A stretch of DNA of 64,000 nucleotides from Clostridia bacterium (GTDB taxonomy: Bacteria > Bacillota > Clostridia > Oscillospirales > Acutalibacteraceae): assembly GCA_017621885.1 (NCBI GenBank), contig JAGASD010000035.1, forward strand, positions 62,001 through 126,000. The letters are read 5' to 3'. Position 1 is the first letter of the stretch, and each line of letters begins with the position of its first letter. The translations under genes were made by a program, and so were the position numbers. Positions 45,632-56,800 of the stretch are shown here, one piece after another. The notes under the pieces were generated by a model. That model had not been told where the DNA came from. It did not search any database and saw only the letters and a list, made by a program, of their open reading frames with translations.

Positions 45632-47128
45632 TTATCTTCTGCGTCTGCCTTTGCCCGATTCACCGTAACCGTAACCGTAGCCATAGCCATATTTACCGTA
45701 TGATTTGTAGCCGTAACCATAGCCGTAGCCGTAACCGTAGCCACCGCCGTAGCCATAACCTGAAATACCTTCTTTAGCACCGTTGATAAGGCAACCAAGC
45801 ATTTTTACGTTCGTTGACATAAGTCCGTCAAGACCGCTTCTGATTTTCTGAATACGCACGTGATCCTGATAAACAACGTAAATAGCCGCATCGGAAGCCT
45901 GTGCAACATACATTGTATCGGAAACGAGTCCGCAAGGCGGCGTATCAACAAACACGTAATCATAAGCGTTACGAACAGAGTTTAGAATGCTTTTTATTTC
46001 TTTTGAGTTCATATACTTATGGTAATCTTTATCTGCTTTGATTCTCATAAATGAAATCTTGTAATCATCAAGCTTATAAATTACATATTTTTCAGTTTCC
46101 CTTACAACCTCAAGACTGTCAAAATCATTAATTTTGAGCGTCTTTGAAACGCTGGGATTTCTGATATCTGCGTCAACAAGAAGCACGTTTTTACCGTAAG
46201 CACCCATTGAAAGAGCAAGGTTAGTAACAATTGTTGTTTTGCCCTCGTGGGGAGCAGTGCTTGTAACCATAAGCACCTTTTCGTTCTCTTCAAGGGAGTT
46301 TACAACAAGGCTTCTTAGCACACGGAAGGATTCAAGGAATCCCTTACCAACGTTTGAGTTGGTGAAAAGAATATCGCTTTCAATTCTCTTTGAATGCTTT
46401 TTAAAATTAACAGCCGGAATAACACCGAGAGCTTCGCTGTTGAGTTGTGTCTGAATTTCTTTTTTGATTTTGATTGTTTTGCGCTGTAATGCGTAAAGAA
46501 GCACCCAGAAAAGACCTATAACCACACCTATAATCGCACCGTTTAATGCTTGCTTGAGTGCGTCGGAGCTGTTAGAGGGTTCAGTTGCCACGTGGGGAGT
46601 TGTAATCATTTTGAGCTTAACGTTACCCACAACGTATTTTGCGGCAGCCGGGTAATTCTCAACCGCCGAAAGCAGCACGTTGTATGTCATCTGAGGGTCC
46701 TTTCCCGTTGCAATAAGTGTAAACATATTAGAGCCGGTATCTGATGAAACCTTTAAATCAACAGGAATCGACGGAATATCCAAATCCTCGCATATTGAGT
46801 CACGTAAAACGTTACTGCCCATAATATAAGGGAAGGTTTTAACAAGCTGATTCACCGTTGCAGAATCATAAAAGAATGAATAAGCAGAAATGCCGTTAAC
46901 GGAGGATGTGCTTGTTTGTGTGCTGACCGTAAAGGTTGCTTTTGACGTATAAAGAGGCACATAGCTTCTTCTGGCATCAATAAATTTAAAACCGCCAACA
47001 ATGATTGCACAAACGATAAGTACCCACCAGAACTTTTTAAAGCCCTTTAAAAAGTCACTGAAATAAACAAATATTTTCGTACCGCTTGAAGCTTCGGAGT
47101 TTCGTTTTTTACTTTGTGTCTGACTCAT
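45632..47128 (-). CDS. BY-kinase (Wzz-CpsD fusion) with Gly-Tyr repeat tail
   Basis: The 498-residue membrane protein joins a Wzz-like chain-length part to a bacterial tyrosine kinase domain. Two membrane segments bracket an outside loop (FWWVLIVCAIIVGGF near residue 35; GAIIGVVIGLFWVLLYAL near 200). The kinase has Walker A APHEGKTT, where the usual Gly is His, Walker A' LLVDADIRNPS and a Walker B-like YDYVFVDTPP. The last 45 residues are a GY-rich tail with about 14 tyrosines, then GRRRR. Tyr-rich tails are the autophosphorylation site of BY-kinases, but a near-perfect GY repeat is unusual. It starts right at the stop of the paralogue upstream. Confidence 0.88.
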   Translation of the reverse strand: MSQTQSKKRNSEASSGTKIFVYFSDFLKGFKKFWWVLIVCAIIVGGFKFIDARRSYVPLYTSKATFTVSTQTSTSSVNGISAYSFFYDSATVNQLVKTFPYIMGSNVLRDSICEDLDIPSIPVDLKVSSDTGSNMFTLIATGKDPQMTYNVLLSAVENYPAAAKYVVGNVKLKMITTPHVATEPSNSSDALKQALNGAIIGVVIGLFWVLLYALQRKTIKIKKEIQTQLNSEALGVIPAVNFKKHSKRIESDILFTNSNVGKGFLESFRVLRSLVVNSLEENEKVLMVTSTAPHEGKTTIVTNLALSMGAYGKNVLLVDADIRNPSVSKTLKINDFDSLEVVRETEKYVIYKLDDYKISFMRIKADKDYHKYMNSKEIKSILNSVRNAYDYVFVDTPPCGLVSDTMYVAQASDAAIYVVYQDHVRIQKIRSGLDGLMSTNVKMLGCLINGAKEGISGYGYGGGYGYGYGYGYGYKSYGKYGYGYGYGYGESGKGRRRR

Positions 47129-48604
47129 TTATCTCACTCCCTCCGATTCATCATAGTTATCATCAACAGGCACATCAGAATATTTGCCGTAGCTGTTGTA
47201 GGATTTGCCGTAGCCCTTCTTACTGAAATAATAGCCACCGTTATCCTCAGAGCCTGCAACACCGAAGAAAGCAAAATCGGGATAAACGTCGTTAAGAATA
47301 CAGCCTGCAAGACTGCCGCCAACCTCACCGATAGTAAGAATAGCATCATTTATTGAGGTTGAGCTTACCGTGTCGGTTCTTACAACAAGCATTGTCTGGT
47401 CAACAAATTTTGAAATGTCCGTAACGGTTGAGTCAACCGAAAGGGGCGCAGTATCAATAATAATATAATCCACCTTAGGTTTAAGGGCATTTATAACATC
47501 CTTTGCAACACCGCTTTCAATCCACAAATGGTTGTCGGGGTAAGCGTTAACGTTTATAGCAAGGGAAAGAGACGTTCTTTTATATCTTCTGAGTCTGAAT
47601 TCATTGCGCTTTATTTCACCGTTGAAAAGCTTACCCAGTTCAGCTTGCTCAACGTATTTCATTCCAAAGATTTTATAAAGAGCGGGTTTTTTACCGTCAA
47701 GGTCAACAATAACGACCTTATTACCCTTTCTTGCAAGGGAAATTGCAATATTTGAAGCAACGGTTGATTTACCTTCATTTTCCGCAACACTTGTAATTGC
47801 AAAAACCTTATCACCGTTTCTTGATTTCATATATTCAAGCTTTGCGGCAATTTTGTGGAAGGTTTCGGCAAATCTGAGGCTGATATAAGGGTTACCGTCA
47901 ATAAAAAGACCTTTTTCTTTCCGTTTAACGTGATCCTTCACAGATTTCTTTTTAATTTCGTGGGGGATTGCCGCAATAAGCTTTGCATCAATTTTATTGT
48001 TAAAAATCTCTTCGTTTTTAACAGTGTCTCTTAATACGGAGATAACAACAATTGCCACAAGAGCTGCCGCTGCACAAGCTGCCACAACAAGATTTCTGTT
48101 TTCTAAGGGCAAGGAGTTTGACGGAGCTTTAGGCATTGAAGGACTTTTAATAACGTTGATAACCGCATTTTCAAAAATACTTGCAGACAAATCGGGATAC
48201 ACCTCAAGGACTGCTTTAAGATGCTCATAGGCAGCCTGGGGAGTGTCGCTAGTCACCTTTAATTCCACAAAGTTTGTGTCAGTCAAAACCTTTGCATCAA
48301 TTGAGCCGTTAAAGCTTTCGTGACCAAGGTGAGCCGCAGCCTTTTCTTTCATTGTAGGATCAACAAATACCTTTGAAAAAATCTCCGCCATTTCAACGGA
48401 AACACCGTAAAGGGAGCTTGAAGAATTACCCTTTGCATTAACAACAATAGTAGCAGTTGACGTGTATTCCGGTGTATAAATACTGCTTGTTACAATAAAT
48501 ATACCCATTAAGCCTATAAGAGCAGACAGTATTACAACCCAGAAATTTTTTGCAATATCCTTCAGTATACTATGCCACTCAAACGTAATTTTGTTTTCTT
48601 CCAT
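47129..48604 (-). CDS. BY-kinase (Wzz-CpsD fusion), second copy
   Basis: The 491-residue paralogue of the protein at 45632 has the same layout. Membrane segments are near residue 30 (FWVVILSALIGLMGIFIV) and 175 (LVVAACAAAALVAIVVISVL). The kinase domain has AENEGKSTVASNIA (Walker A, with Asn for the usual Gly), VVIVDLDGKKPAL (Walker A') and VDYIIIDTAPL. Its tail has about eight Tyr, of mixed rather than repeated pattern (KKGYGKSYNSYGKYSD). The start at 48604 has AGGTGA 8 nt upstream; an ATG 12 nt earlier overlaps that site. The two kinases probably work as a pair on polysaccharide assembly, with the CpsB-like phosphatase at 49449 removing phosphates. Confidence 0.88.
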   Translation of the reverse strand: MEENKITFEWHSILKDIAKNFWVVILSALIGLMGIFIVTSSIYTPEYTSTATIVVNAKGNSSSSLYGVSVEMAEIFSKVFVDPTMKEKAAAHLGHESFNGSIDAKVLTDTNFVELKVTSDTPQAAYEHLKAVLEVYPDLSASIFENAVINVIKSPSMPKAPSNSLPLENRNLVVAACAAAALVAIVVISVLRDTVKNEEIFNNKIDAKLIAAIPHEIKKKSVKDHVKRKEKGLFIDGNPYISLRFAETFHKIAAKLEYMKSRNGDKVFAITSVAENEGKSTVASNIAISLARKGNKVVIVDLDGKKPALYKIFGMKYVEQAELGKLFNGEIKRNEFRLRRYKRTSLSLAINVNAYPDNHLWIESGVAKDVINALKPKVDYIIIDTAPLSVDSTVTDISKFVDQTMLVVRTDTVSSTSINDAILTIGEVGGSLAGCILNDVYPDFAFFGVAGSEDNGGYYFSKKGYGKSYNSYGKYSDVPVDDNYDESEGVR

Positions 48605-48608
48605 AATC

Positions 48609-49427
48609 TCATTCACCTATAATAACAGTTAATACACTGTGACCCACATAATCATTTTTATCTGTAGCGTAATAATGAACTGTGTACGTACCGCTTTTGT
48701 TAAAATCAATGTTTGTTTCGATTGTAACCTCGCCTTTAAGGTCTTCGCCGTGTTTGTCCTCAGCACCTACAAGGTAGCTTTTATAATTCAGCTTCTGTCC
48801 CGGTTTTAAATAAACAAGATAATCTTTAAGCTCAATTTCCGGAGCAGAAAGGTTACGGTCTTCAACAATCAACGGCACGGTGATAACGGATGTATCGCCT
48901 TTTTGGTTAGTAACCGTTGCCTGGATATTAAAAACACCCTCAATAGAGCTCGTGTAATCTTCAGAAGAAATGACAATATTATCGGAAATATCACCCTCAA
49001 TGCAGTCAATGGCACTTATTGCCTCGGCAACATCAAGTTTTTCGTATATTGAGTAGCACAAATCCTCAGACAATTTAAATTTAGGCGACTCATAGCCCTT
49101 ATATTTGATTTTTCTTGTTGCAGTTGCCACGTGGCTGTTGCTGTCACACACTGCGTAGGTAACGCGGCAGATACCCGGCTCGCTGAAGTTTGAAACAGAC
49201 TCAACAATAACCTGATTTGTTAAATCACCGTCTTTTTCATCGTAAGCGGTAACACCCTTGAGCAAATCCTCAGTGGTGGAGTCTATTGCAACCTCAAGAA
49301 GCTCCGATTCAATTTTAATTTGCGGTATGGTTTCGTCGCTTTTAATCTTTTCCGTTACAAGAAAATAGGCGTAAAGTGCCGTTGTAACCACAAACAACAA
49401 CGAAATAACTGCCCTCAGAATTCTCAT
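48609..49427 (-). CDS. Membrane-anchored Ig-like (DUF5011-type) protein
   Basis: The 272-residue protein has one N-terminal membrane segment (AVISLLFVVTTALYAYFLV) and then about three Ig-like units of the DUF5011/HYR kind. Typical strings are VTAYDEKDGDLTNQVIVESVSNFSEPGICRVTYAV, IDCIEGDISDNIVISS and AEDKHGEDLKGEVTIETNIDFNKSGTYTVHYYATD, shown here only as short landmarks of one repeat each. It lies between the CpsB-like gene and the BY-kinase pair, overlapping neither but 4 nt from the next start. This suggests a cell-surface scaffold role in the same pathway. No catalytic residues were seen. Confidence 0.75.
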   Translation of the reverse strand: MRILRAVISLLFVVTTALYAYFLVTEKIKSDETIPQIKIESELLEVAIDSTTEDLLKGVTAYDEKDGDLTNQVIVESVSNFSEPGICRVTYAVCDSNSHVATATRKIKYKGYESPKFKLSEDLCYSIYEKLDVAEAISAIDCIEGDISDNIVISSEDYTSSIEGVFNIQATVTNQKGDTSVITVPLIVEDRNLSAPEIELKDYLVYLKPGQKLNYKSYLVGAEDKHGEDLKGEVTIETNIDFNKSGTYTVHYYATDKNDYVGHSVLTVIIGE

Positions 49428-49448
49428 TTCATCAATCTCCCAAATTTT

Positions 49449-50171
49449 TTAAATCTTTTTATTTTGAATAATAGCCTTAGGATTACGGCTCAAAAGTCTT
49501 TCGGCATAATCTGTTGAATATTTTTCACTTATATGCTCGTGAGCATCCGCAAGAAACGGTGTGCGCATAAAGGGACTGTGTGCATCACTTGCAACAACGT
49601 CTGCCATTCTCATACCGAGTATTTTTTCAGAAATAATTTTAGCAGTATGCCCGAAAACACCTTTAAAGCTTCCCATATTAACCTGCACAAGGCACCCTAT
49701 TTTTTTCAACTCCGTAAGGGAGTCAAAACTTTCTGAAACAAAGGTGTAACGCTCGGGATGAGCAATAACGGGAGTAAAGCCTTCCGCAATAAGCTGTTGC
49801 ATTTTTTCCAGAACATATTTACTGCGTACCGTAAACGGGAACTCAATCAACGGATAACGGGAGCCGTTTATTGTAATAAGCTCGCCTGAAAGAAGATGCT
49901 CGACAAACTCACCCCTGCCGAAAATTTCCTGCCCGGGGAAAAGCTTTATACCCAAATGCCGTTCATCAACCTCTTTTTGCAGATTTAAAAAGCGATTTTT
50001 CATATCTGCATCCCAGAAATTAAGCTCCGTAGGGGTAGCGTAGCTATGAGGTGTAACAACAATACCCTTTGTACCGCCGTCACGGGCAATTTCTGCCATC
50101 TCTAAAGCCTCAGAGACAGTATCAGCGCCATCATCTACGCCATATAATATATGACAATGCAAATCGTACAC
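49449..50171 (-). CDS. CpsB/CapC-like PHP-family tyrosine phosphatase
   Basis: The 240-residue protein has the PHP metal-binding layout of CpsB: DLHCHILYGVDDGAD at the start with the HxH motif, VVTPHSYATPTEL, LFPGQEIFGRGE, FTPVIAHPERYTF and ASDAHSPFMRTPFLADA. CpsB dephosphorylates the tyrosine tails of BY-kinases in Gram-positive capsule systems. The start codon is GTG, preceded by a strong AAGGAGG. It heads the operon whose later genes are an Ig-like protein, two BY-kinases and a nucleotidyltransferase. No polymerase, flippase or glycosyltransferase gene is in the window. Confidence 0.92.
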   Translation of the reverse strand: MYDLHCHILYGVDDGADTVSEALEMAEIARDGGTKGIVVTPHSYATPTELNFWDADMKNRFLNLQKEVDERHLGIKLFPGQEIFGRGEFVEHLLSGELITINGSRYPLIEFPFTVRSKYVLEKMQQLIAEGFTPVIAHPERYTFVSESFDSLTELKKIGCLVQVNMGSFKGVFGHTAKIISEKILGMRMADVVASDAHSPFMRTPFLADAHEHISEKYSTDYAERLLSRNPKAIIQNKKI

Positions 50172-50254
50172 ACCAATACCTCCTTTAAGCTTTTAACCCT
50201 ATTACCCCTTATAATATTACATTGTATATAATACTACATAAGGTGTGGTAAGTC

Positions 50255-50565
50255 AATTCAAAATGCAAAATTCAAAATGCAAAATTTTGGAACGCTGACG
50301 CGTTGATTGTAATGCGAAATGCGAAGAGGGAAGTGCGAAATGAAGTTGTCAGCTGTCAGGGGTCAGGGGTCAGAATACAGTTTCTGTGGTGCGAAGCTAT
50401 ACCTCCCTCCGGGCTGAAGCTCGCAAGGAGGACAGGCTTCGCTTCACTGCAACTTTATTTATTAATCGCAACGCAGTTCCGAAATTTTGCATTTTGCATT
50501 TTGAATTCACAAAATCAACGCGCAGCGTTCCGAAATTCCTAATTCCTCACTCCTAATTCCTAATT
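50255..50565. repeat. Composite heptad-array and hairpin block upstream of the cpsB-like gene
   Basis: Five arrays of 7-bp units are packed here: 50255-50286 (AATTCAA/AATGCAA), 50311-50342 (AATGCGA/AGTGCGA), 50344-50375 (GGGGTCA), 50483-50507 (CATTTTG, 25 nt) and 50534-50565 (AATTCCT/CACTCCT). All but the fourth are exactly 32 nt. The first and fourth are the same type in opposite orientation. Hairpins AACGC-TGAC-GCGTT (50291-50304) and AACGCGCAGCGTT (50517-50529) sit 4 nt from an array. A degenerate CAACGCAGTTCC (50469-50480) precedes the fourth array. No gene is supported. Confidence 0.85.
50391..50442. repeat. Solo palindromic unit related to the DUF559-element ends
   Basis: This 52-bp palindrome starts GCGAAGC and ends GCTTCGC with CCTCC and GGAGG inside. 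It matches the outer arms of the element at 57050-57728 except that GGGGGACC is absent. The sequence after it (AATCGCAACGCAGTTCC near 50465) is also shared with 57740-57760. It could be a relic or an empty site. Confidence 0.75.
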
Positions 50566-50566
50566 T

Positions 50567-50602
50567 AAAAACCGCCTGACCTTTCGGTCAAGCGGTTTTT
50601 TC
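50567..50602 (-). terminator. Terminator of the VWA-peptide operon
   Basis: AACCGC-TGACC pairs with GGTCA-GCGGTT, with an A and a T tract on the two sides. It lies directly after the 77-residue peptide gene. Confidence 0.88.
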
Positions 50603-50604
50603 AA

Positions 50605-50838
50605 TCAGCTTGTTAAAATTTTCATTGAGCCGTTTTCTACTGCGGTAAATTTGCAGTAGTTTTCCATATCATACTGGTCTTCGCAAGCTTCGTTTACTGA
50701 AAATGCATTTGTCATATCAGTAATTCCGAGGATTTCTTTGATCAAGTCGATATCCTCTCTTGAAGTTGAACAAGATACGCCCATACTACCTGTTCCGGAG
50801 GCAGTAATAAACATTGCGCCGGGTTTAATATAATTCAA
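50605..50838 (-). CDS. 77-residue Cys-containing peptide, candidate modified-peptide precursor
   Basis: The peptide starts from TTG at 50838, directly after the stop of the large VWA gene. The ribosome site GGGGAGG spans the last codons of that gene and lies 8 nt before the TTG, so the two are coupled. A first in-frame ATG is 9 codons in. Residues 1-26 are Gly/Ser/Thr-rich (ASGTGSMGVSCSTS), residues 28-47 form an amphipathic helix-like stretch (EDIDLIKEILGIT), and the C-terminal part has two Cys (NEACEDQYDMENYCKFTAV). No signal peptide and no relative I recognise. A radical SAM, HprK-like and PqqD-like triad lies 7-10 kb upstream. Confidence 0.6.
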   Translation of the reverse strand: MNYIKPGAMFITASGTGSMGVSCSTSREDIDLIKEILGITDMTNAFSVNEACEDQYDMENYCKFTAVENGSMKILTS

Positions 50839-53800
50839 TTACATAACCTCCCCTACAGGTAAAAATGTGAAAACCTGACTAAGAATTTCAAAAAGTTTAG
50901 CAAGGAGCTCCTGAACGAACGAAGGTGCATTACCTATAACGTCGCCACCGGGAATACTTGTGTTACCGTCATCGGGCTCAGTTGCATCATCGGTAACGGG
51001 TGTAACAACACCGTTTACAACGTTTGCTCTTACGGGTGAGGATGCCATCATCATTGCAGCATACTCTAACTCGCTTTCTTCGATTGTTGCAATTGCTGCT
51101 TCGCCCGTAACCTTAATATTATTAACCGCAAGAACTGTATCGCCGGTGTTCTGTATTGTAACGGTTGCTGTACCGCCCCCTACTTTTGTTAAATATTGTG
51201 TAATATCATAGTACATTTCTGTTGCAGTGTTGATTTCAAATTCTGTTGAAGGCTCAATAACATCTGTATTAGGATCATCAAAACCGATTTTTACTTTTGC
51301 GGTACCTGTTACAGCTCTGAGACCTAACTGAACTCTCGAATCGGGTGTGTTAAGTGATACCTTGAATGCAAGACCGTCTGTAGCACCGTTTTTGAGATAG
51401 AACTCATTCTGAGGACCGATATTCTGATAGTTACCGAATGAAAGTGCGGGTATTGAACCATCTTCACCGGCGGTGAAATCATTTATAACGTAAGCAATAT
51501 CACCTAATTTGAGATCTGCATCTGTTACTCCGCTATTCTGCAGGTGCTCGATTACGTTGTAATATACAGCACCCTTTTCTGAAGACTTATACAATGAAGA
51601 GTCATCATTAAGAGGGTTATAAACACGGAAGCCGTCAAGATAGCAATCAAGAGATGTGGTTGTTGAACCGTCTCTTGCTGTGCGAACATTGCCTTTTGCA
51701 CCTGTACCGCCGTTGAGGATTGAGTTATCGTCAAACCAAACGAGTTCAACATCTGCGCTTGCGATATCTTCCATACCAACCTGTGCAAGAAGTTCTGCAA
51801 CGTCTGCATCGTTTACGGGAACACCGGTTGTACCGCTGAGCTTGCCGTTTGCAAGTGAGGAATTTGTAATGCTCTTTGTAACAGCACCTGCACTTGAAAG
51901 GTAAGCGGCAGTTGCTTCAACTGTATATGTACCGTAATCACCTCTGAAGCTTACGATGGGTGTCTGGTAAACAAATTCTCCGACAGCATAATCACCGCCA
52001 TAGTAAGTATCAACAATGTAAACCTTAGGAGAGGTAAGATTTCCACCGCTGATTTTAACGATCATAATACCCGTGTTTTCACCGCAAGCGGAAATAAGGT
52101 CAATACCCTTACCAACAAAATCAAAGGTCTTTGTTGCGCTGCGTTTTGTGTTTGTTGAAACAGTTACTTTGTCAGCACTGCCGTAGGAATGAGCGTTCAC
52201 ACCGGTAGCATAAACATCATCATAACCGTAAACATCAGTGTTGTTATTCGTAGGTGTCTGGTAATCGGATTTTGTTTCACCGTCTTTTGACCATGCAGCA
52301 CCGGTAGAACCTGATTTGTTTTCAATATAATTTTCTTCGAAAAGAACGTTTGAAGCAGGAACAACCTTGATTTCGAACCAGTCATAAGTGCCGTCTTCAC
52401 GCTGAATCAAGCAATAGCCTGAGTCAGCAAAGTTTGTGGGAGTTGACTTATAAATAAGATCAAGCTTATCTTCTGTAATTTCAACAAGACCGTTTTCGGA
52501 TTCGCTTCTATACTGAAGAGTACCGTCTGCGTTGCGAGGTATTGCAGAAAGGTCACTTTCAACCGATTTAAGTATACCGTTAACGTCAGAGTCATACATA
52601 GAAATACCGTAGTCAAGAACGTATGTATACTCGGGGATGTTAAAGTAAGCAGTGGGTAAGTTTCTGAAAAGTTTACCGTCTTCTTTGTAAATACCCGTAG
52701 TATCAAGCTTATTAATTGAGGTATTTCTAATATCTGCAGTTTCGTCGGCAAGAAGACCGCTGATTGTAACTCTCAGCTTTCTGCCTTCTTCCTGTCTGTT
52801 TTTAGCGATATATTCCTTCGCATAATCGTATCCCGTAACTGTAAGGGTTTTAGTTTGGGTATTAACATCTGTAGCGCTCTTGATTGCATTCGCATCAATT
52901 TCATTAGCCGATTTATTAGCTTCATTGAAGGAGAAACGACCAATTTCGTCATATTCACCTGTTATAAGCTCAACAGCTACGTCTCTGTCTTTATTAAAAT
53001 CAGCAGGGAATTTAAATGCATCGTTAAGCTGCTGAAGAAGGTAGGATCTATCATCAAGGTTGTCAAGACCAACAGCTGAGTTGGTTTTTACTTCCTCGGT
53101 TGTAATAGCACCGAAGTCGAGGAAGTTGTTGATTGTTGTAGATGCCAAGCTTATTGAGTAGTTAACACCGTCAACACTCATACCGCCGAGTTTATCCAAA
53201 CTCTCAGCAGCAGCGTATTTACTTGAAACGCCGTCAATGTAGTTCTTTTTATTAAATCCGCTTACTTCGTTATTACCGAGAAGTGCGGTGTAAACGAATG
53301 CACCGTTATTTTTAGCTGTCAAAGCCTGCCCGATAACTGCGTCTGCTGCAGCTTTTGCGGAGCCACCGTCATCCTGACCGGGAATACCGTCAGTAACGAA
53401 GATAATTGCAACGTTTCTGTCACCGCCGGCTTTATAGTTAACGCCTGAGTTGTTTATAATACTGTTAGCATACTGCAATTCAATACCGTTGTTATTAGTC
53501 TGAGCACTTGTGCCGAGAGCACTAACCTTAGCCTGAAGACCCGAAGCGTCACCTGCACTCCAGAAGGCATCCGTAAAGCCTGTGTTTACAAGGTTGCCGC
53601 TTGTGTTATAGTAACCGCTTGAAGTATCGGCACCGTACTGAACAAGAGCAATTCTGTTGTCGCCGTTCTGTGCGGCAATATCACCGATAAGGTCATTAAC
53701 TGTTGTTTTTAACGTATCAAGACGAACGTGCTCATAATTGTATTTATCACCGGCTTCATCGAAACGGTAGTGAAGACCCTGATAAACATCTTCTTTTTTT

Positions 53801-56800
53801 CTATCACTATTATTCTTTTTTGTTGAATAGTCGGATTCATTCTCACCGCTGTCAACCCAGGCTTTCCATTCAGAATATGTTCTGCCTTCGGGATTAACCG
53901 CGTGATCCTGAATACAGTAATACAGACCGTCGTCAGCAATGTAATATGCGTAATATTTTTGTCGTATATTTGTGATCATACCGATAAATTTATCAAGCTC
54001 TGTTGTATTAACAGCCATATAAACTTTGTAATACTTGCCATCAGTATGTTTGAGATAAATATCCTCGTCGGGGTTAGAGAAACCGTAACCGTTAACTCCC
54101 TTACCGTTATCGTCAGAGGTGTTTGCATCAACGCTCAATGATGAAACTGAAAGACTGCCGTTGAATTCGGCAATACCCGTACTACCGGTTGAAGCCATTG
54201 AGGAAGAGGTATCTGCTACGATAATGTAGTCTGTGGGTCTTTCACCAACATACTGATAGTGGTTGGGTGAAATTGCGTAAGTTTCAAGAGTAACCTTGTA
54301 AGTACCGTCCTCCTGAAGCTCGGCATCAAGGTCTGTGTAAACACGGCTTTCATAGGTAGAAGCAACCGAGTCAACAACACGGCGATAGATGTTAAACAAA
54401 CCGTCCTCATAGAAGGTATCCGCACCTGTTAAAACGGGGATGCCGATAATATTATTTTGGGTTAAGTTAAGGGCATCGCAGTGGAAGGTACCGGGAGTTT
54501 CAGAAAGACCTGAACAAATCGGTATGCTGCCACTACTCTTAATGTAGTGGGAGTTAATTCTGGTATTATATAATTCGGTTGTACCGTCGTTACACCAGAG
54601 GAAATATGTTTCAGCGTTAGAAATCCAAAAGCCGCCCTTACCGTCGCCGGATTCCTGAATAGACATATTGTTAAGAACACCTGTATTACCCGGTGCCATT
54701 GAGATTTTGCTCTCGTCAAAATACAAATAGTTACAGTTTGCAAAATATGTTTCGGCATTTTTGAATCTGTATCTCTGATTAGCGGTTTTTGTAAGCTCCC
54801 AACGTACTGCTTCAACATCGTCCTTTTCAGGCTCTTCAAGGTAGAGAATTTCTTTATCGCCTATTTTATCAAAGGAATAGTAGCTGATGGGGTGGCCTAT
54901 CATACCGTTGTAGCCCTTGATAGCATCAGCGGTGCTCTTTGAAAGCTTATAATCCTTAAAGTTACCGTCAGCGTTAAGAGCGTAAAGGTAGTTTTTCTGT
55001 GTAACGGGGTCTTTTCTGTCAGATTCGTGAACGATAATGTATTCTTCACCGTCTTTGATTTCACTAAGAGAATTAACCTTTTCATAATAAATACTTGCTT
55101 CGGGCTCAACAACGGTTGTTTCCATAAGCTCGTAGGGATCAAGCTGCCAGATAACGTCAACGGGCTTTTCGCAGTTACCTATTGAAGTAAGACCTGTACT
55201 TTCGTTCTTATACTTGTTGGAGGCACCCTCAAAGGTGATGAAAATGTTACCTTCAATAACGCAAAGACCCTCGGACATAGGCATCATATTGTAGTCGGTA
55301 TAGTCAGCTATATTATGAGCCATAACTGTTTTATCTTTAGAGCCTGTGCTTGTGGTACTGATTGTAACGGGAACAGTACCGGGCTGTGAAAGGTCGATAT
55401 CGGCAACAGTGAGCTTACTTGTGTCACCGAAACCGAAGTTGATGGAGTTACCTGCACCTGAACCGTAGGAACGGCTGAGGTAAAGCTTACCGTTATCAAC
55501 GGTTGCATACTGAACGTCCTTAAGAGTGTTGTCAAGAGCGAGAGCATAAGAGGGCGCACCTGCATAGCCTTCATCGTGAACACTTTCGGCATTTGCGTAG
55601 GTATTCGCCTGAGAAACCTTGATATCGGTAATAGCAAATTCTCTTGTTTCGCCTGCCTGAATAGCATCCTGGTCGAAACGAACCGTATATGTACCTGTGT
55701 AAGAACCATCTGTGCTCTGGGTTGTGGGCCAGCCACTATCTGCACCTGCGGGCTTAAGACCTGCGGTAAAGTTCATTTTGTAGTGATATCTGCCGTCATC
55801 AAGCTGAGTGATTTTGGACTGAGTTGATTGTTTTACGTTACAGTGCGTTCCCACAGGTGACCACATATACATATCGGTGCTTCTGTTTGTTGATGTAAAC
55901 TCAATTGTGTAGTTAACACCCTCAGTTAAATTAAATGAACCGAAATCGTTACCTATAAGTTCACCAACGTAAGCTGTAGGAGCTGTAATTGTACCGGCAA
56001 CACCAACACCACCAATGTTCTGGTAAGCGTTCCAAGTCATATTAGCACCGTTTGAACTGGCAGTACCGGAATCTGTAGCTACGTTAAAAAGGTTTCTGAA
56101 TTTACCCTTAAGGTGATCCCACTCCTCCGCGGAGGAGTTACCTGCAAGCTTGTAGCCGAAAACCATTGAGTTGTACTGGTCGTTCGAGGGAGCATTATAG
56201 TCAGCCGCCGCAATGGTAATACCAGCGAGCTTAGCACCCATATCATAGAAGTTACCCATCCAGAGAACGCCCTGGTCGTAGCAAACGTAAGCTGTATAAG
56301 CTGTTTTGCCATCATACTCAATTGAACCAACCTCAACAAAGTCGATTGAATCAACAAGCTGAATCTTTGTGTGCTCATATAAAGGAGCATTTTCAAGAGC
56401 GGAAAGGGGTGCGTAAGCAATTTTTCTGTCTTTATCACCGCAGGAATAGTAGATATTGTTTTCTGAAACCGCAATACCGCCGCCGTGGTCCATATTATCT
56501 GAACCGTCGGTGTTAATGAATGAGAACATTGCTACGAAATCACCTGTTTTTGCATCAAGGGCAAAAACCTTACTTGAAGCATTTCCGTCACTATGGTATG
56601 CAGTAACGAGCATCCAGTCCCTCCCGGGATAGTATGTCATACCCTGTACAACATAGTCACCCGGGTCATCCTGGTTTGTTGTTTTATCGGTGTATTTCGC
56701 ATTTAAACCCGGGATAACAATGTTAGTGGGCACACTTGCACCGTTAAGGTACTGTGCCGCGTAGTTATCGTAGGTTGTTTTGTAAGCGTCGTTGTCTTTT

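Noticed and set aside
50303-50542. 79-residue frame in the composite repeat block
   Set aside because: Entirely made of heptad arrays and a palindrome.
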